A DNA stretch of 21,390 bases from Hyphomicrobium sp. GTDB taxonomy: Bacteria; Pseudomonadota; Alphaproteobacteria; Rhizobiales; Hyphomicrobiaceae. Under the pieces are notes generated by a model, which was given only the letters and a program-made list of their open reading frames with translations, was not told the origin of the DNA and ran no database searches. Location: contig JAUWCP010000012.1 in assembly GCA_030609245.1 (NCBI GenBank), positions 1 to 21,390 of the forward strand. Direction: 5' to 3'. The stretch's first letter is position 1. Every line of letters begins with the position of its first letter. The translations under genes were made by a program, and so were the position numbers. Shown piece by piece: positions 6,869 through 14,421 of this stretch.

Positions 6869-8200
6869 ATGGGCGACCGGTCGACGATCTTTGCGCTTTC
6901 CAGCGCACCTGGGCGCGCTGCCATTGCTGTGGTGCGTGTGTCGGGACCTCGCGCCGGTGCCGTCATAGATCAAATGGCGCCGCCTCGCCCGATAGATCGC
7001 ATGAGCGGAATACGGCGTATACGGCATCCTGAAAGCGGCGAGACGCTCGATCAGGGTCTCATCATATGGTTCGCAGGGCCGAAGACCGACACCAGTGAGG
7101 ACATCGCCGAATTCCACGTTCATGGCGGGACAGCCATAGTGCGCAGCGTGCTATCGGCGATTGGGAGTTTGCCAGAGTGCCGGCTGGCGGAACCAGGCGA
7201 ATTCACCCGCCGGGCTTTTGAGAACGGCAAGATCGATCTGGCACAAGCCGAAGCCCGCGCCGATCTTGTCGATGCGGAAACAGAGGCACAACGGCGACAG
7301 GCGCTACGTCAGATGAGCGGGGCGCTGTCTTCTCTTTACGACGGCTGGCGCAGTCAACTGATTGAGGCCTCATCACTCGTCGAAGCCGCAATCGACTTTA
7401 GCGATGAACTCGATGTTGCCAACGTCGCTCTTGATCGCGCGCATGAACTCGCCAGAAATCTGCGTGCCGCCATTGCCGCGCATCTTGAGGATGGAAACCG
7501 CGGCGAGATTCTGCGCGAAGGCTTCCGGGTCGCCTTGGCGGGCGCACCTAATGTCGGCAAATCAAGCCTCCTGAATGCCCTTGCTCGGCGTGATGCGGCG
7601 ATCGTCTCAGAGGAGGAGGGAACAACACGCGATGTCATCGAGGTTCGCCTCGACCTGGAGGGGTTGCCTATCGTCATATCGGATACGGCCGGCATTCGCG
7701 ACGCCCAAGGCTCGGTTGAGCGCGAAGGGGTACGCCGTACATTGGCGAGCGCGCGCGATGCCGAGCTCGTCATTTGGTTGAGCGATGCGACGGCGCCTGA
7801 AGTCAAACCTCCGGCGGAAATTGCTGATCGTGGGGAGGGCGTCCTGCATGTCGCAAACAAGATCGATCTACTGAATGCCAGCAAGACCTGTTGCGATGGG
7901 CTCGCCATCTCGGCAAAGACAGGGGCTGGAATGGACGGCCTTTCGGGTCGGCTCGCCAGCTTGGCTCGCGAAAGGATCGGAGACGTGGAGGCGCCTCCGA
8001 TTACTCGGGCGCGCTATCGAGAAAATCTATCGACGTGTCTTGCGTCCCTGGACACCTTTTTGTCGTCGGTGCCAGGGGAAATCGAATTGCGCGCTGAAGA
8101 TCTGCGCCGCGCCACGTATGCGCTGGGCCGCATCACTGGCCGAGTCGATGTCGAGGATTTGCTGGATCAGGTCTTCAGCCGGTTTTGCATCGGAAAGTGA
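6869..8200 (+). CDS. mnmE: tRNA uridine-5-carboxymethylaminomethyl modification GTPase MnmE
   Basis: MnmE works with MnmG to install the carboxymethylaminomethyl/aminomethyl group on the wobble uridine (U34) of tRNAs reading NNA/NNG codons, using a methylene-tetrahydrofolate-derived carbon and GTP hydrolysis. The 443-residue protein has the N-terminal folate-binding domain (TIFALSSAPGRAAIAVVRVS, residues 6-25), a helical domain, and an embedded G domain: G1 GAPNVGKS (225-232), G2 GTTRD (251-255), G3 DTAG (272-275) and G4 NKID (330-333). It ends with the invariant FCIGK (439-443), whose cysteine is needed for activity. The ATG at 6869 matches family starts, although the Shine-Dalgarno is poor. 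mnmG follows after a 455-base gap containing parS. Confidence 0.98.
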   Translation: MGDRSTIFALSSAPGRAAIAVVRVSGPRAGAVIDQMAPPRPIDRMSGIRRIRHPESGETLDQGLIIWFAGPKTDTSEDIAEFHVHGGTAIVRSVLSAIGSLPECRLAEPGEFTRRAFENGKIDLAQAEARADLVDAETEAQRRQALRQMSGALSSLYDGWRSQLIEASSLVEAAIDFSDELDVANVALDRAHELARNLRAAIAAHLEDGNRGEILREGFRVALAGAPNVGKSSLLNALARRDAAIVSEEEGTTRDVIEVRLDLEGLPIVISDTAGIRDAQGSVEREGVRRTLASARDAELVIWLSDATAPEVKPPAEIADRGEGVLHVANKIDLLNASKTCCDGLAISAKTGAGMDGLSGRLASLARERIGDVEAPPITRARYRENLSTCLASLDTFLSSVPGEIELRAEDLRRATYALGRITGRVDVEDLLDQVFSRFCIGK

Positions 8201-8209
8201 CAGCCCGAT

Positions 8210-8225
8210 TGTTTCACGTGAAACC
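8210..8225. promoter_or_regulatory. parS: parS centromere site, copy 1 (mnmE-mnmG gap)
   Basis: The 16-mer TGTTTCACGTGAAACC matches the universal parS consensus TGTTTCACGTGAAACA at 15 of 16 bases, with a perfect palindromic core GTTTCACGTGAAAC at 8211-8224. The flanks extend an imperfect palindrome (CCGAT on the left, CGATCGG on the right). It lies nine bases after the mnmE stop codon, about 3 kb upstream of parA and about 8 kb from the candidate origin. ParB nucleates here, loads as a CTP-dependent clamp and spreads, and ParA moves the complex. Confidence 0.95.
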
Positions 8226-8234
8226 GATCGGTCG

Positions 8235-8420
8235 TTATTTGGGTCGGTCTTGCCCCTCGACGGTCGATTCGCGCAAGGCGGTCGCAATCTGCACTTGCCA
8301 ATTCGCCGGTGTGGATCCGGCCTCGGCTTCGGTCTTGTCGCGTGTTGGTGGCGCTGGGTCTTCAGGAACGCTGGGGGCCATCGTTGATTGGGCGGGCGAG
8401 GTCTTCTTATTCGGTGACAT
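8235..8420 (-). CDS. Possible small hypothetical protein
   Basis: A 61-residue frame on the minus strand, convergent with mnmE and divergent from mnmG. Its ATG at 8420 has GAGGGA about six bases upstream. The N-terminal two thirds is low-complexity, rich in proline, serine, threonine and acidic residues. The C-terminal part (PANWQVQIATALRESTVEGQ) looks more like a folded helix, and codon third positions are fairly GC-rich as in neighbouring genes. There is no family I recognise, no signal peptide and no membrane segment. It could be a real small gene, a decayed remnant, or chance; the opposite strand also stays open here, which weakens the case. Confidence 0.3.
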   Translation of the reverse strand: MSPNKKTSPAQSTMAPSVPEDPAPPTRDKTEAEAGSTPANWQVQIATALRESTVEGQDRPK

Positions 8421-8655
8421 GGGCGTCCCTCGGTTTGTTCCTGAAGAGCACGAGACTAGGAACGTCCGATACCGGCCTGATCGAGCAGATTATGGGCGCT
8501 TATTGGGCCTTCCCCGCCATAGTTCGTCATGGTGCACCGCTTGCCGAGGGCATCGATTTCACTTAGCCAAGGTGCCAGAGGCCTGTCAGGGACCTGGAGC
8601 ACATGGAGCGGTCACTGCTACTATTCTGACCCGGCTGAAGAGATCGGTATGCTGA
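8421..8655. other. Remaining mnmE-mnmG intergenic DNA
   Basis: Beyond the parS site and the possible small gene, this stretch shows no repeat, RNA gene or terminator that I can identify. It probably holds the promoter of the mnmG-rsmG-parA-parB run. Only the weak AAGAGATCGG before the mnmG ATG resembles a ribosome-binding site. A plus-strand frame open across it from 8185 has cysteine-, histidine- and arginine-rich nonsense composition. Confidence 0.4.
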
Positions 8656-10527
8656 ATGTACGATAAGACCTTCGATGTGATCGTTGTGGGTGGTGGCCAC
8701 GCCGGATGCGAGGCCGCGGCCGCCGCTGCACGCATGGGCGCGATGACGGCGCTCGTAACGCATACCTTCGCGACCGTGGGAGAGATGTCCTGCAACCCAG
8801 CCATTGGAGGGCTTGGCAAGGGACATCTTGTGCGCGAGATCGATGCCCTCGACGGACTCATGGGGCGTGTCGCCGATGCGGCCGGCATCCAATTCCGTCT
8901 TCTGAACCGCTCAAAAGGGCCAGCGGTCCACGGGCCGCGCGCGCAAGCCGACCGCAAGCTCTATCGCCAGGCGATGCAGGCAGAGATCAGTGCGATAGAC
9001 AACCTTTCGGTGGTGGAAGGCGGCGTGGAGGATTTAATCGTCGTTGACGGCCGCGCAGCCGGCGTCCTGACCGGCGACGGGCGGCGCCTCGGCGCCCGGA
9101 CCGTGGTGCTGACAACGGGCACATTCCTCAACGGACTTATTCACCTCGGCGAGCAAAAGATCCCGGCAGGGCGATCTGGCGAAGCGCCGGCGCTCAAACT
9201 GTCCGAAAGGCTTTACGCGTTGGGGCTGCAACTTGGACGCCTAAAAACGGGGACCCCGCCACGTCTGAAGGCCTCCTCAGTCGATTGGGAGGGGCTGGAG
9301 CTACAACCTGGCGACGATCCGCCGGTACCATTCTCGTTCCTGACGGAGCGGATCACCACGCCTCAGATTGCCTGCGCGATCACGCGAACATCGCCGGAGA
9401 CGCACGCGATCATCCGCGCCAACCTGGCCCGCTCGGCCATTTACTCGGGCCAGCTCGAAAGCACGGGCCCGCGTTATTGCCCGTCGATTGAGGACAAGGT
9501 GGTCCGCTTTGCCGACCGGAGTGCACATCAGGTGTTTCTCGAGCCGGAGGGTCTCGACGACGACACCATTTATCCCAACGGGATCTCGACCTCGCTTCCC
9601 GCCGACGTACAAGAGGCCTTTGTGCGGACCATGCCGGGCCTGGAGCGGGCAGTCATCAAGCGGCCCGGGTACGCCATCGAGTACGACTATGTGGATCCGA
9701 GAGAGCTGACGCTAACTTTGGAGGTCAAGGAGCTGCCCGGGTTGTATCTCGCAGGCCAGATCAATGGCACCACAGGGTACGAAGAGGCGGGCGCACAAGG
9801 GATCGCCGCCGGGATCAACGCCGCCCTGGCCGCCGGCGGTTCGGATAAGGATTTCGTTCTATCGCGGGCGGACAGCTATCTGGGCGTCATGATCGACGAT
9901 CTCGTCACGCGCGGGGTAAGCGAGCCTTATCGCATGTTCACCTCGCGTGCCGAGTACCGGCTGCGGTTGCGCGCAGACAACGCCGATCAGCGGCTGACGC
10001 CGCAGGGGATCGCTTTGGGGTGTGTCGGCAAACCGCGACGGCAGGCGTTCGAGGTCAAGGCAGTGAAGCTCAGCGAGGCGACGGCAATGTTGCGGTCGTT
10101 GACGCTCACGCCGACAGAGGCTGGCCGGCGTGGCATCGACGTCAATAAGGACGGGCGCCGGCGCAGCGCATTCGATTTGCTGGCGCTGCCCAATGTTGAG
10201 CTTAGCCGGCTCGCAGCCATTTGGCCGGAGATTGGACAGATCGCACCGGCAATCGCCGCTCAGATCGCAGTCGATGCGCGCTATGCGTCTTACGTGCGCC
10301 GTCAGGAGCTTGACGTGGAAGCCCTGCGCAAGGACGAGGCCCTGCGCATACCGCCTGAGTTGGACTTTGGCAGCTTGCCAGGACTTTCGAGTGAAGTGCG
10401 CCAAAAGCTGACGCGGCACCGACCAGCCACGCTCGCTCAGGCAGCACGTATCGATGGCGTGACCCCAGCAGCGCTTCTCTTGCTCCTTGCGCGGCTCAAG
10501 GCGCAATCGGCCCGGAAATCGGCGTGA
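8656..10527 (+). CDS. mnmG: tRNA uridine-5-carboxymethylaminomethyl modification enzyme MnmG (GidA)
   Basis: MnmG is the FAD- and NADH-dependent partner of MnmE in U34 modification of tRNA; the two form an alpha2-beta2 complex in the cytosol. The 623-residue protein has the FAD dinucleotide-binding motif VVGGGHAGCEA (residues 10-20), the hallmark CNPAIGGLGKGHLVREIDAL (from C46), GTFLNGLIHLGE, the second signature TGYEEAGAQGIAAGINAAL, and the helical C-terminal tRNA/MnmE-binding domain. The length and both PROSITE-type GidA signatures are normal. It starts a tight plus-strand run: rsmG overlaps its stop codon, and parA and parB follow closely, so tRNA modification and segregation genes are probably partly cotranscribed. 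Confidence 0.99.
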   Translation: MYDKTFDVIVVGGGHAGCEAAAAAARMGAMTALVTHTFATVGEMSCNPAIGGLGKGHLVREIDALDGLMGRVADAAGIQFRLLNRSKGPAVHGPRAQADRKLYRQAMQAEISAIDNLSVVEGGVEDLIVVDGRAAGVLTGDGRRLGARTVVLTTGTFLNGLIHLGEQKIPAGRSGEAPALKLSERLYALGLQLGRLKTGTPPRLKASSVDWEGLELQPGDDPPVPFSFLTERITTPQIACAITRTSPETHAIIRANLARSAIYSGQLESTGPRYCPSIEDKVVRFADRSAHQVFLEPEGLDDDTIYPNGISTSLPADVQEAFVRTMPGLERAVIKRPGYAIEYDYVDPRELTLTLEVKELPGLYLAGQINGTTGYEEAGAQGIAAGINAALAAGGSDKDFVLSRADSYLGVMIDDLVTRGVSEPYRMFTSRAEYRLRLRADNADQRLTPQGIALGCVGKPRRQAFEVKAVKLSEATAMLRSLTLTPTEAGRRGIDVNKDGRRRSAFDLLALPNVELSRLAAIWPEIGQIAPAIAAQIAVDARYASYVRRQELDVEALRKDEALRIPPELDFGSLPGLSSEVRQKLTRHRPATLAQAARIDGVTPAALLLLLARLKAQSARKSA

Positions 10528-11192
10528 TGGGAAGGCCCCATGTGGCGTCGATCCGCGGTGCGGAAGACTTTGCACGGCTGTTTTCTGTTTCACGTGAAAC
10601 GTTGGCGCGGCTCAGCACCTACGAAACGTTGCTTAAGCGCTGGCAGAAGACGATCAATCTCGTGGGGCCCGGTACGCTCGACCACATTTGGTTGCGCCAT
10701 TTCGCCGATTCCGCCCAAATTCTCGAAATAGCACCGGCCGGGGACAAGCGGTGGCTCGATTTGGGCTCCGGAGCGGGTTTCCCCGGGCTGGTTATTGCGA
10801 TCCTGCTCGCCGAGCGGCAAGGCGCACATGTGACCCTCCTAGAGAGCGATACGCGCAAGGCCGCTTTCCTGGGTGAAGTCGGACGTCAGGCCGGGGTGCC
10901 TGTGGACATCTATCCTGAGCGAATCGAGAAAGCTGCGACTCAATATAAGGTTGGTCCTGTCGACGTGATTACGGCCCGAGGACTGGCGCCGATGCCGCGG
11001 CTCCTTGAATTGGCCGCACCTTACTTTTCAGATTCCACCGTGGGCCTCTTTCTCAAGGGTCGCGGGGCACAGGCGGAGCTCGATGAGGCCCGTCAGAAGT
11101 GGAATTTCTTGGCTGAGCTGCGTCCAAGTCAGACGGACACCGACAGCCAAATAATCGTAATTCGCGCGTTGAGAACCAAAGCGGAGGGTTGA
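10527..11192 (+). CDS. rsmG: 16S rRNA (guanine-527-N7)-methyltransferase RsmG (GidB)
   Basis: RsmG uses S-adenosylmethionine to methylate N7 of G527 in the 530 loop of 16S rRNA; its loss gives low-level streptomycin resistance. The protein is 221 residues. The Rossmann SAM-binding motif DLGSGAGFPG is at 78-87, followed by LLESDTRKAAFL and the ITARGLAP segment. The N-terminal VSRET (21-25) is encoded by a parS site. The ATG at 10527 overlaps the mnmG stop as TGATG; a GTG at 10524 directly before it would add one residue. The overlap implies translational coupling with mnmG. parA starts three bases after the rsmG stop codon. Confidence 0.97.
   Translation: MGRPHVASIRGAEDFARLFSVSRETLARLSTYETLLKRWQKTINLVGPGTLDHIWLRHFADSAQILEIAPAGDKRWLDLGSGAGFPGLVIAILLAERQGAHVTLLESDTRKAAFLGEVGRQAGVPVDIYPERIEKAATQYKVGPVDVITARGLAPMPRLLELAAPYFSDSTVGLFLKGRGAQAELDEARQKWNFLAELRPSQTDTDSQIIVIRALRTKAEG
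10586..10601. promoter_or_regulatory. parS: parS centromere site, copy 2 (inside rsmG)
   Basis: TGTTTCACGTGAAACG matches the parS consensus at 15 of 16 bases, with the perfect core GTTTCACGTGAAAC at 10587-10600. It lies in the rsmG reading frame as codons 21-25 (GTT TCA CGT GAA ACG, Val-Ser-Arg-Glu-Thr), so both the protein and the centromere constrain it. It sits 595 bases before parA and 2.4 kb from copy 1. Confidence 0.95.
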
Positions 11193-11195
11193 ACG

Positions 11196-12029
11196 GTGAC
11201 GGGCGCGACAATGGGAGCTTCTGGGCTTCGGACACTTGCCATCGCCAATCAAAAGGGTGGCGTGGGTAAGACGACGACAGCAATCAATCTCGGCACCGCT
11301 CTGGCGGCGATCGGTGAGCGGGTGCTGGTGCTCGATCTCGATGCTCAAGGTAACGCGTCTACGGGGCTTGGAATCGATAGGGACGTGCGCTCAAAGACAA
11401 CGTTCGACGTGCTGACGGGGTCCGCCACCTTAATGGAATCAAGCCAGCCGACGGCTGTCCCGGGACTGTTTGCGGTGCCAGCCAACGCGGATTTGGTTGG
11501 TATCGAGGCCACGCTTGGCACGGACCAGAACCGCGCTTTTCGCCTGCGTGATGCGCTAAGCGAGCTTCGGGCCCAGCAGCGTACGGTGCCACCGGAAGAG
11601 GCCTTTAATTACGTGCTGATTGACTGTCCTCCGTCTCTCAACATCCTGACACTTAACGCAATGACGGCCGCAAATGCTGTGTTGGTGCCAGTTCAATGCG
11701 AGTTTTTCGCGCTTGAAGGCATCTCCCAACTCAAAGACACCATCGACCAGATCCGCGCTACGCTTAATCCCTCACTCGAAATTCAGGGTGTTGTGTTGAC
11801 GATGCACGATGCGCGCACGTCGTTGTCGCGGGAGGTCGCGGAGAACGTCCGCGGTTTTTTCGGCACCAAGGTCTACGAAACGATCATTCCCCGCAACACA
11901 CGGGTGGCTGAAGCCCCATCGCACGGCAAACCAATCCTGCTCTATGACTACGACTGCGCCGGGAGCCAAGCCTATATCAAGCTTGCGACCGAGATCATCG
12001 AACGCGAGCGCCAGTACAAAGCCGCCTAA
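11196..12029 (+). CDS. parA: Chromosome partitioning ATPase ParA
   Basis: ParA is a deviant-Walker ATPase that binds DNA non-specifically as an ATP dimer and forms the gradient that pulls ParB-parS complexes apart. The 277-residue protein has the deviant Walker A KGGVGKTT (K20-T27, with signature lysine K20), Walker A' VLDLDAQGN (D47, D49), and Walker B with switch VLIDCPPSL. The GTG at 11196 is preferred because GGAGG (11183-11187) lies eight bases upstream; the ATG at 11211 (residue 6) is too far from it. It starts three bases after rsmG, and parB follows after 23 bases. Chromosomal rather than plasmid ParA is indicated by the gidA-gidB context and the lack of a long N-terminal HTH extension. 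Confidence 0.98.
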   Translation: MTGATMGASGLRTLAIANQKGGVGKTTTAINLGTALAAIGERVLVLDLDAQGNASTGLGIDRDVRSKTTFDVLTGSATLMESSQPTAVPGLFAVPANADLVGIEATLGTDQNRAFRLRDALSELRAQQRTVPPEEAFNYVLIDCPPSLNILTLNAMTAANAVLVPVQCEFFALEGISQLKDTIDQIRATLNPSLEIQGVVLTMHDARTSLSREVAENVRGFFGTKVYETIIPRNTRVAEAPSHGKPILLYDYDCAGSQAYIKLATEIIERERQYKAA

Positions 12030-12052
12030 CGAAACAAGAGGCACGACACGCA

Positions 12053-12940
12053 ATGAACGCACCATTGGCAAGGAGCCGTTTGGGACGCGGATTGGCTTCG
12101 CTCATAGGTGAGCCGACACCGGGACAGCCCGTGCTTCCTCCGGAGGGCGAGCAGCGCTTGGTCTCCACGGCGGACTTGAAACCGGGGCGGCTTAATCCTC
12201 GCAAAGACTTCCGCGATGACGAACTAGCCGAACTCGCTGACTCGATCCGCAACAAAGGCCTGGTGCAACCGATCATCGTGCGGCCGGTTGCAGACGGCTA
12301 CGAGATTGTCGCCGGTGAGCGGCGCTGGCGAGCGGCGCAAAAGGCGGGGTTGCACACGGTTCCCGTCATCGCGCGCGATCTCGATGATAAAGAGGTTCTC
12401 GAACTTGCGATCATTGAGAACGTGCAGCGCGCCGACCTCAACGCGATTGAAGAAGCGACAGGTTATCGCGAGCTGGTCGAGCGTTTCGACTACAGCCAGG
12501 AGCAGCTCTCCGAGATCATCGGTAAGAGCCGTAGTCACGTCGCCAACACGCTGCGACTCCTGAAGCTGTCGGAGAGCGTGCAAGCAATGGTCAGAAACGG
12601 CGAGCTGACCGCTGGTCATGCGCGAGCATTGATTGGTCGCGATGACGCCGAGGAACTGGCGCATCACATCATCGAGCATGACCTCAACGTGCGCCAGGTT
12701 GAGGCGCTGGCGCAGGGGGGCGATGAGGTTGAAGTTGGCCGTGGCGGTGGCTCGACGCGCAGCGTGCGTGAAAAGGATGCCGACACGCGCGCCTTCGAGA
12801 ACGAGTTGTCAGCAGCACTCGGCTTGAAGGTTGAGGTCAAGCGCGGCTCTGGCGAGAGCGGCAACCTCATTATTAAGTACGGTAATTTCGACCAGCTCGA
12901 TTACATTCGCATGCGGCTCATCGGTAGCCCTGGGGGCTGA
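12053..12940 (+). CDS. parB: Chromosome partitioning protein ParB (CTPase, parS-binding)
   Basis: ParB binds parS, clamps around DNA in a CTP-dependent way, spreads, and stimulates ParA. The 295-residue protein has the short N-terminal ParA-contact motif RLGRGLASLI (9-18), the CTP-binding/ParB nuclease-like domain with GERRWRA (88-94) and ENVQR (122-126), a helix-turn-helix at about 147-170 (YSQEQLSEIIGKSRSHVANT) that reads parS, a charged glycine-rich linker around 225-245, and a C-terminal dimerisation domain. The start ATG is preceded at some distance by AAGAGG. parA-parB are an operon, and both matching parS sites lie just upstream, so this is a complete segregation module. ParB spreading from the parS in rsmG could also dampen transcription of its own operon. 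Confidence 0.98.
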   Translation: MNAPLARSRLGRGLASLIGEPTPGQPVLPPEGEQRLVSTADLKPGRLNPRKDFRDDELAELADSIRNKGLVQPIIVRPVADGYEIVAGERRWRAAQKAGLHTVPVIARDLDDKEVLELAIIENVQRADLNAIEEATGYRELVERFDYSQEQLSEIIGKSRSHVANTLRLLKLSESVQAMVRNGELTAGHARALIGRDDAEELAHHIIEHDLNVRQVEALAQGGDEVEVGRGGGSTRSVREKDADTRAFENELSAALGLKVEVKRGSGESGNLIIKYGNFDQLDYIRMRLIGSPGG

Positions 12941-13026
12941 TCGCGGGTATAAGTTCTTGACGGCGCGGCACTTTTGCTGCATGAGCCGGGCGCAGCAAGG
13001 CCCCTGTGCGGCCGTCGAGACCTGCC

Positions 13027-13347
13027 ATGAGCAATGATATTTTAGAGCGCCTCGCCGCGACGATCCGCGCGCGTCGCACCGCCACCGGTTCCTCTTACAC
13101 CCGGCAACTTCTCGATGCTGGCCCGGCAAGCTGCGCCAAAAAGCTTGGTGAAGAAGCGATCGAGACGGTCATCGCGGCTACGAGCGAAAGCGAAGACAAG
13201 CTCAAGGAAGAGGCGGCCGACTTGCTCTATCATCTCTTAGTGCTCTTGGAGAGCCGCGGCGTATCACTTGAGGACGTGCTAAGCGTTCTTGAGCGGCGCA
13301 GTGGCACGTCGGGGCTGGAAGAAAAATCGAGCCGCACGCAGCGGTGA
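13027..13347 (+). CDS. hisE: Phosphoribosyl-ATP pyrophosphatase HisE
   Basis: HisE hydrolyses phosphoribosyl-ATP to phosphoribosyl-AMP and pyrophosphate, the second step of histidine synthesis. The 106-residue single-domain protein has the all-helical MazG-like fold signature with metal-binding acidic residues in GEEAIE (E42, E43, E46) and KEEAADLLYHLL (E62, D65). I start it at the ATG at 13027 because MSNDILERL fits the family; the frame is open back to 13006. There is no HisI fusion. In many Hyphomicrobiales hisE follows hisF and precedes coaA; here coaA follows but parB, not hisF, precedes. The 86-base gap from parB contains a possible -35-like TTGACG (12957-12962), so it may have its own promoter. 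Confidence 0.93.
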   Translation: MSNDILERLAATIRARRTATGSSYTRQLLDAGPASCAKKLGEEAIETVIAATSESEDKLKEEAADLLYHLLVLLESRGVSLEDVLSVLERRSGTSGLEEKSSRTQR

Positions 13348-13391
13348 TGTAACTTAAACACCGGTTGTTTCACGGCGCGATTTCAAACGTC

Positions 13392-14345
13392 ATGCCCTAT
13401 CCCGCCAATTTGCAGTATTCGCCCTATCGTGTGTTCGATCGCGAGGAGTGGTCGCGGCTGCGCGCAGACACACCGATGACATTGCTCGAAAGCGAGCTGG
13501 AGCAATTCTCGGGAATCATTGAGGAGCTGTCGGTTGCGGAGGTCGAAGAGATCTACCTGCCGATGTCGCGCCTTCTCAATCTCTACGTGGCCGCCTCGCA
13601 GCAATTGCATGCGGTGACCTCGAAGTTCCTCAGTCGCGACGACGGAAAAGTCCCGTTTATCCTTGGTGTTGCGGGATCGGTTGCCGCCGGCAAGAGTACG
13701 ACTGCGCGTGTCTTAAAGGCGCTGTTGGCGCGGTGGCCCGACCATCCCCGAGTCGAGCAGATCACGACAGACGGCTTCCTCTTGCCGAATGCGGAACTCG
13801 AGCGCCGGCAGATCATGAATCGCAAGGGCTTCCCTGAGAGCTTCGATACGGCGCGGCTGCTCAACTTTCTCGCCGACGTGAAGTCGGGCATGAAGCGTGT
13901 CGAGGTGCCGGTCTATTCGCACTTTCACTATGACATCTTGTTAGATCAAACGACGGTCATCGAGTCGCCCGACATTCTGATAGTGGAGGGTCTCAACGTG
14001 CTGCAGCCCGCGAACATGCCGCGCGGCGGCGAGGCCATTCCGTTCGTGTCGGACTTCTTCGACTTTTCGATCTACCTTGACGCTGAGCCAGATGTGATCC
14101 GCGATTGGTACGTTGCGCGCTTCATGCGTCTACGCAGTACGGCCTTTCGCGATCCGGGCGCATACTTTCACCAGTATGCGAACCTGTCGCAAGGCGATGC
14201 CCACGCGCGGGCAACAGAGATCTGGAACACGATCAACCTGAAAAATTTGGAGGAGCACATTCTTCCGACACGGCAGCGCGCGGGACTGATTTTGAGAAAG
14301 AGTGCCGATCACCATGTGGAATCGGTAGCTCTGCGCAAGCTATAA
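13392..14345 (+). CDS. coaA: Type I pantothenate kinase CoaA
   Basis: CoaA phosphorylates pantothenate with ATP, the first and feedback-regulated step of coenzyme A synthesis. The 317-residue protein is typical of type I enzymes: N-terminal YSPYRVFDREEW, P-loop GSVAAGKST at 95-103, TTDGFLLPNAELERR, RKGFPESFD, YSHFHYDI and the VEGLNVLQ segment. I prefer the ATG at 13392; a TTG at 13365 in the same frame would add nine residues (MFHGAISNV) that do not resemble the family. The Shine-Dalgarno is weak for either. It lies 44 bases after hisE, a conserved pairing, and is followed by a strong hairpin. Confidence 0.96.
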   Translation: MPYPANLQYSPYRVFDREEWSRLRADTPMTLLESELEQFSGIIEELSVAEVEEIYLPMSRLLNLYVAASQQLHAVTSKFLSRDDGKVPFILGVAGSVAAGKSTTARVLKALLARWPDHPRVEQITTDGFLLPNAELERRQIMNRKGFPESFDTARLLNFLADVKSGMKRVEVPVYSHFHYDILLDQTTVIESPDILIVEGLNVLQPANMPRGGEAIPFVSDFFDFSIYLDAEPDVIRDWYVARFMRLRSTAFRDPGAYFHQYANLSQGDAHARATEIWNTINLKNLEEHILPTRQRAGLILRKSADHHVESVALRKL

Positions 14346-14350
14346 AAAAC

Positions 14351-14372
14351 GGGCCGCCTGGGGAGGCGGCCC
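14351..14372 (-). terminator. Strong terminator hairpin, best read on the minus strand
   Basis: GGGCCGCCT (14351-14359) pairs perfectly with AGGCGGCCC (14364-14372) around a GGGG loop. The six A residues at 14344-14349 give a U6 tail on the minus strand, so it is a textbook intrinsic terminator for the gene ending at 14422. It also begins six bases after the coaA stop codon, but on the plus strand no U-tract follows, so for coaA it would be weaker or would only protect the RNA end. Confidence 0.85.
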
Positions 14373-14421
14373 ATCAAGTAACGCGCTCTGGCTTCACAAC
14401 AGATCGGCTCAAACACTCGCT

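Noticed and set aside
8185..8655. 156-residue plus-strand frame across the mnmE-mnmG gap
   Set aside because: It starts inside the mnmE end, crosses parS, and has a cysteine/histidine/arginine-rich sequence with no family resemblance.
13366..13380. parS-like half-site (TGTTTCACG) upstream of coaA
   Set aside because: Only the left half matches; the right half GCGCGA breaks the palindrome, so ParB binding is unlikely without other evidence.
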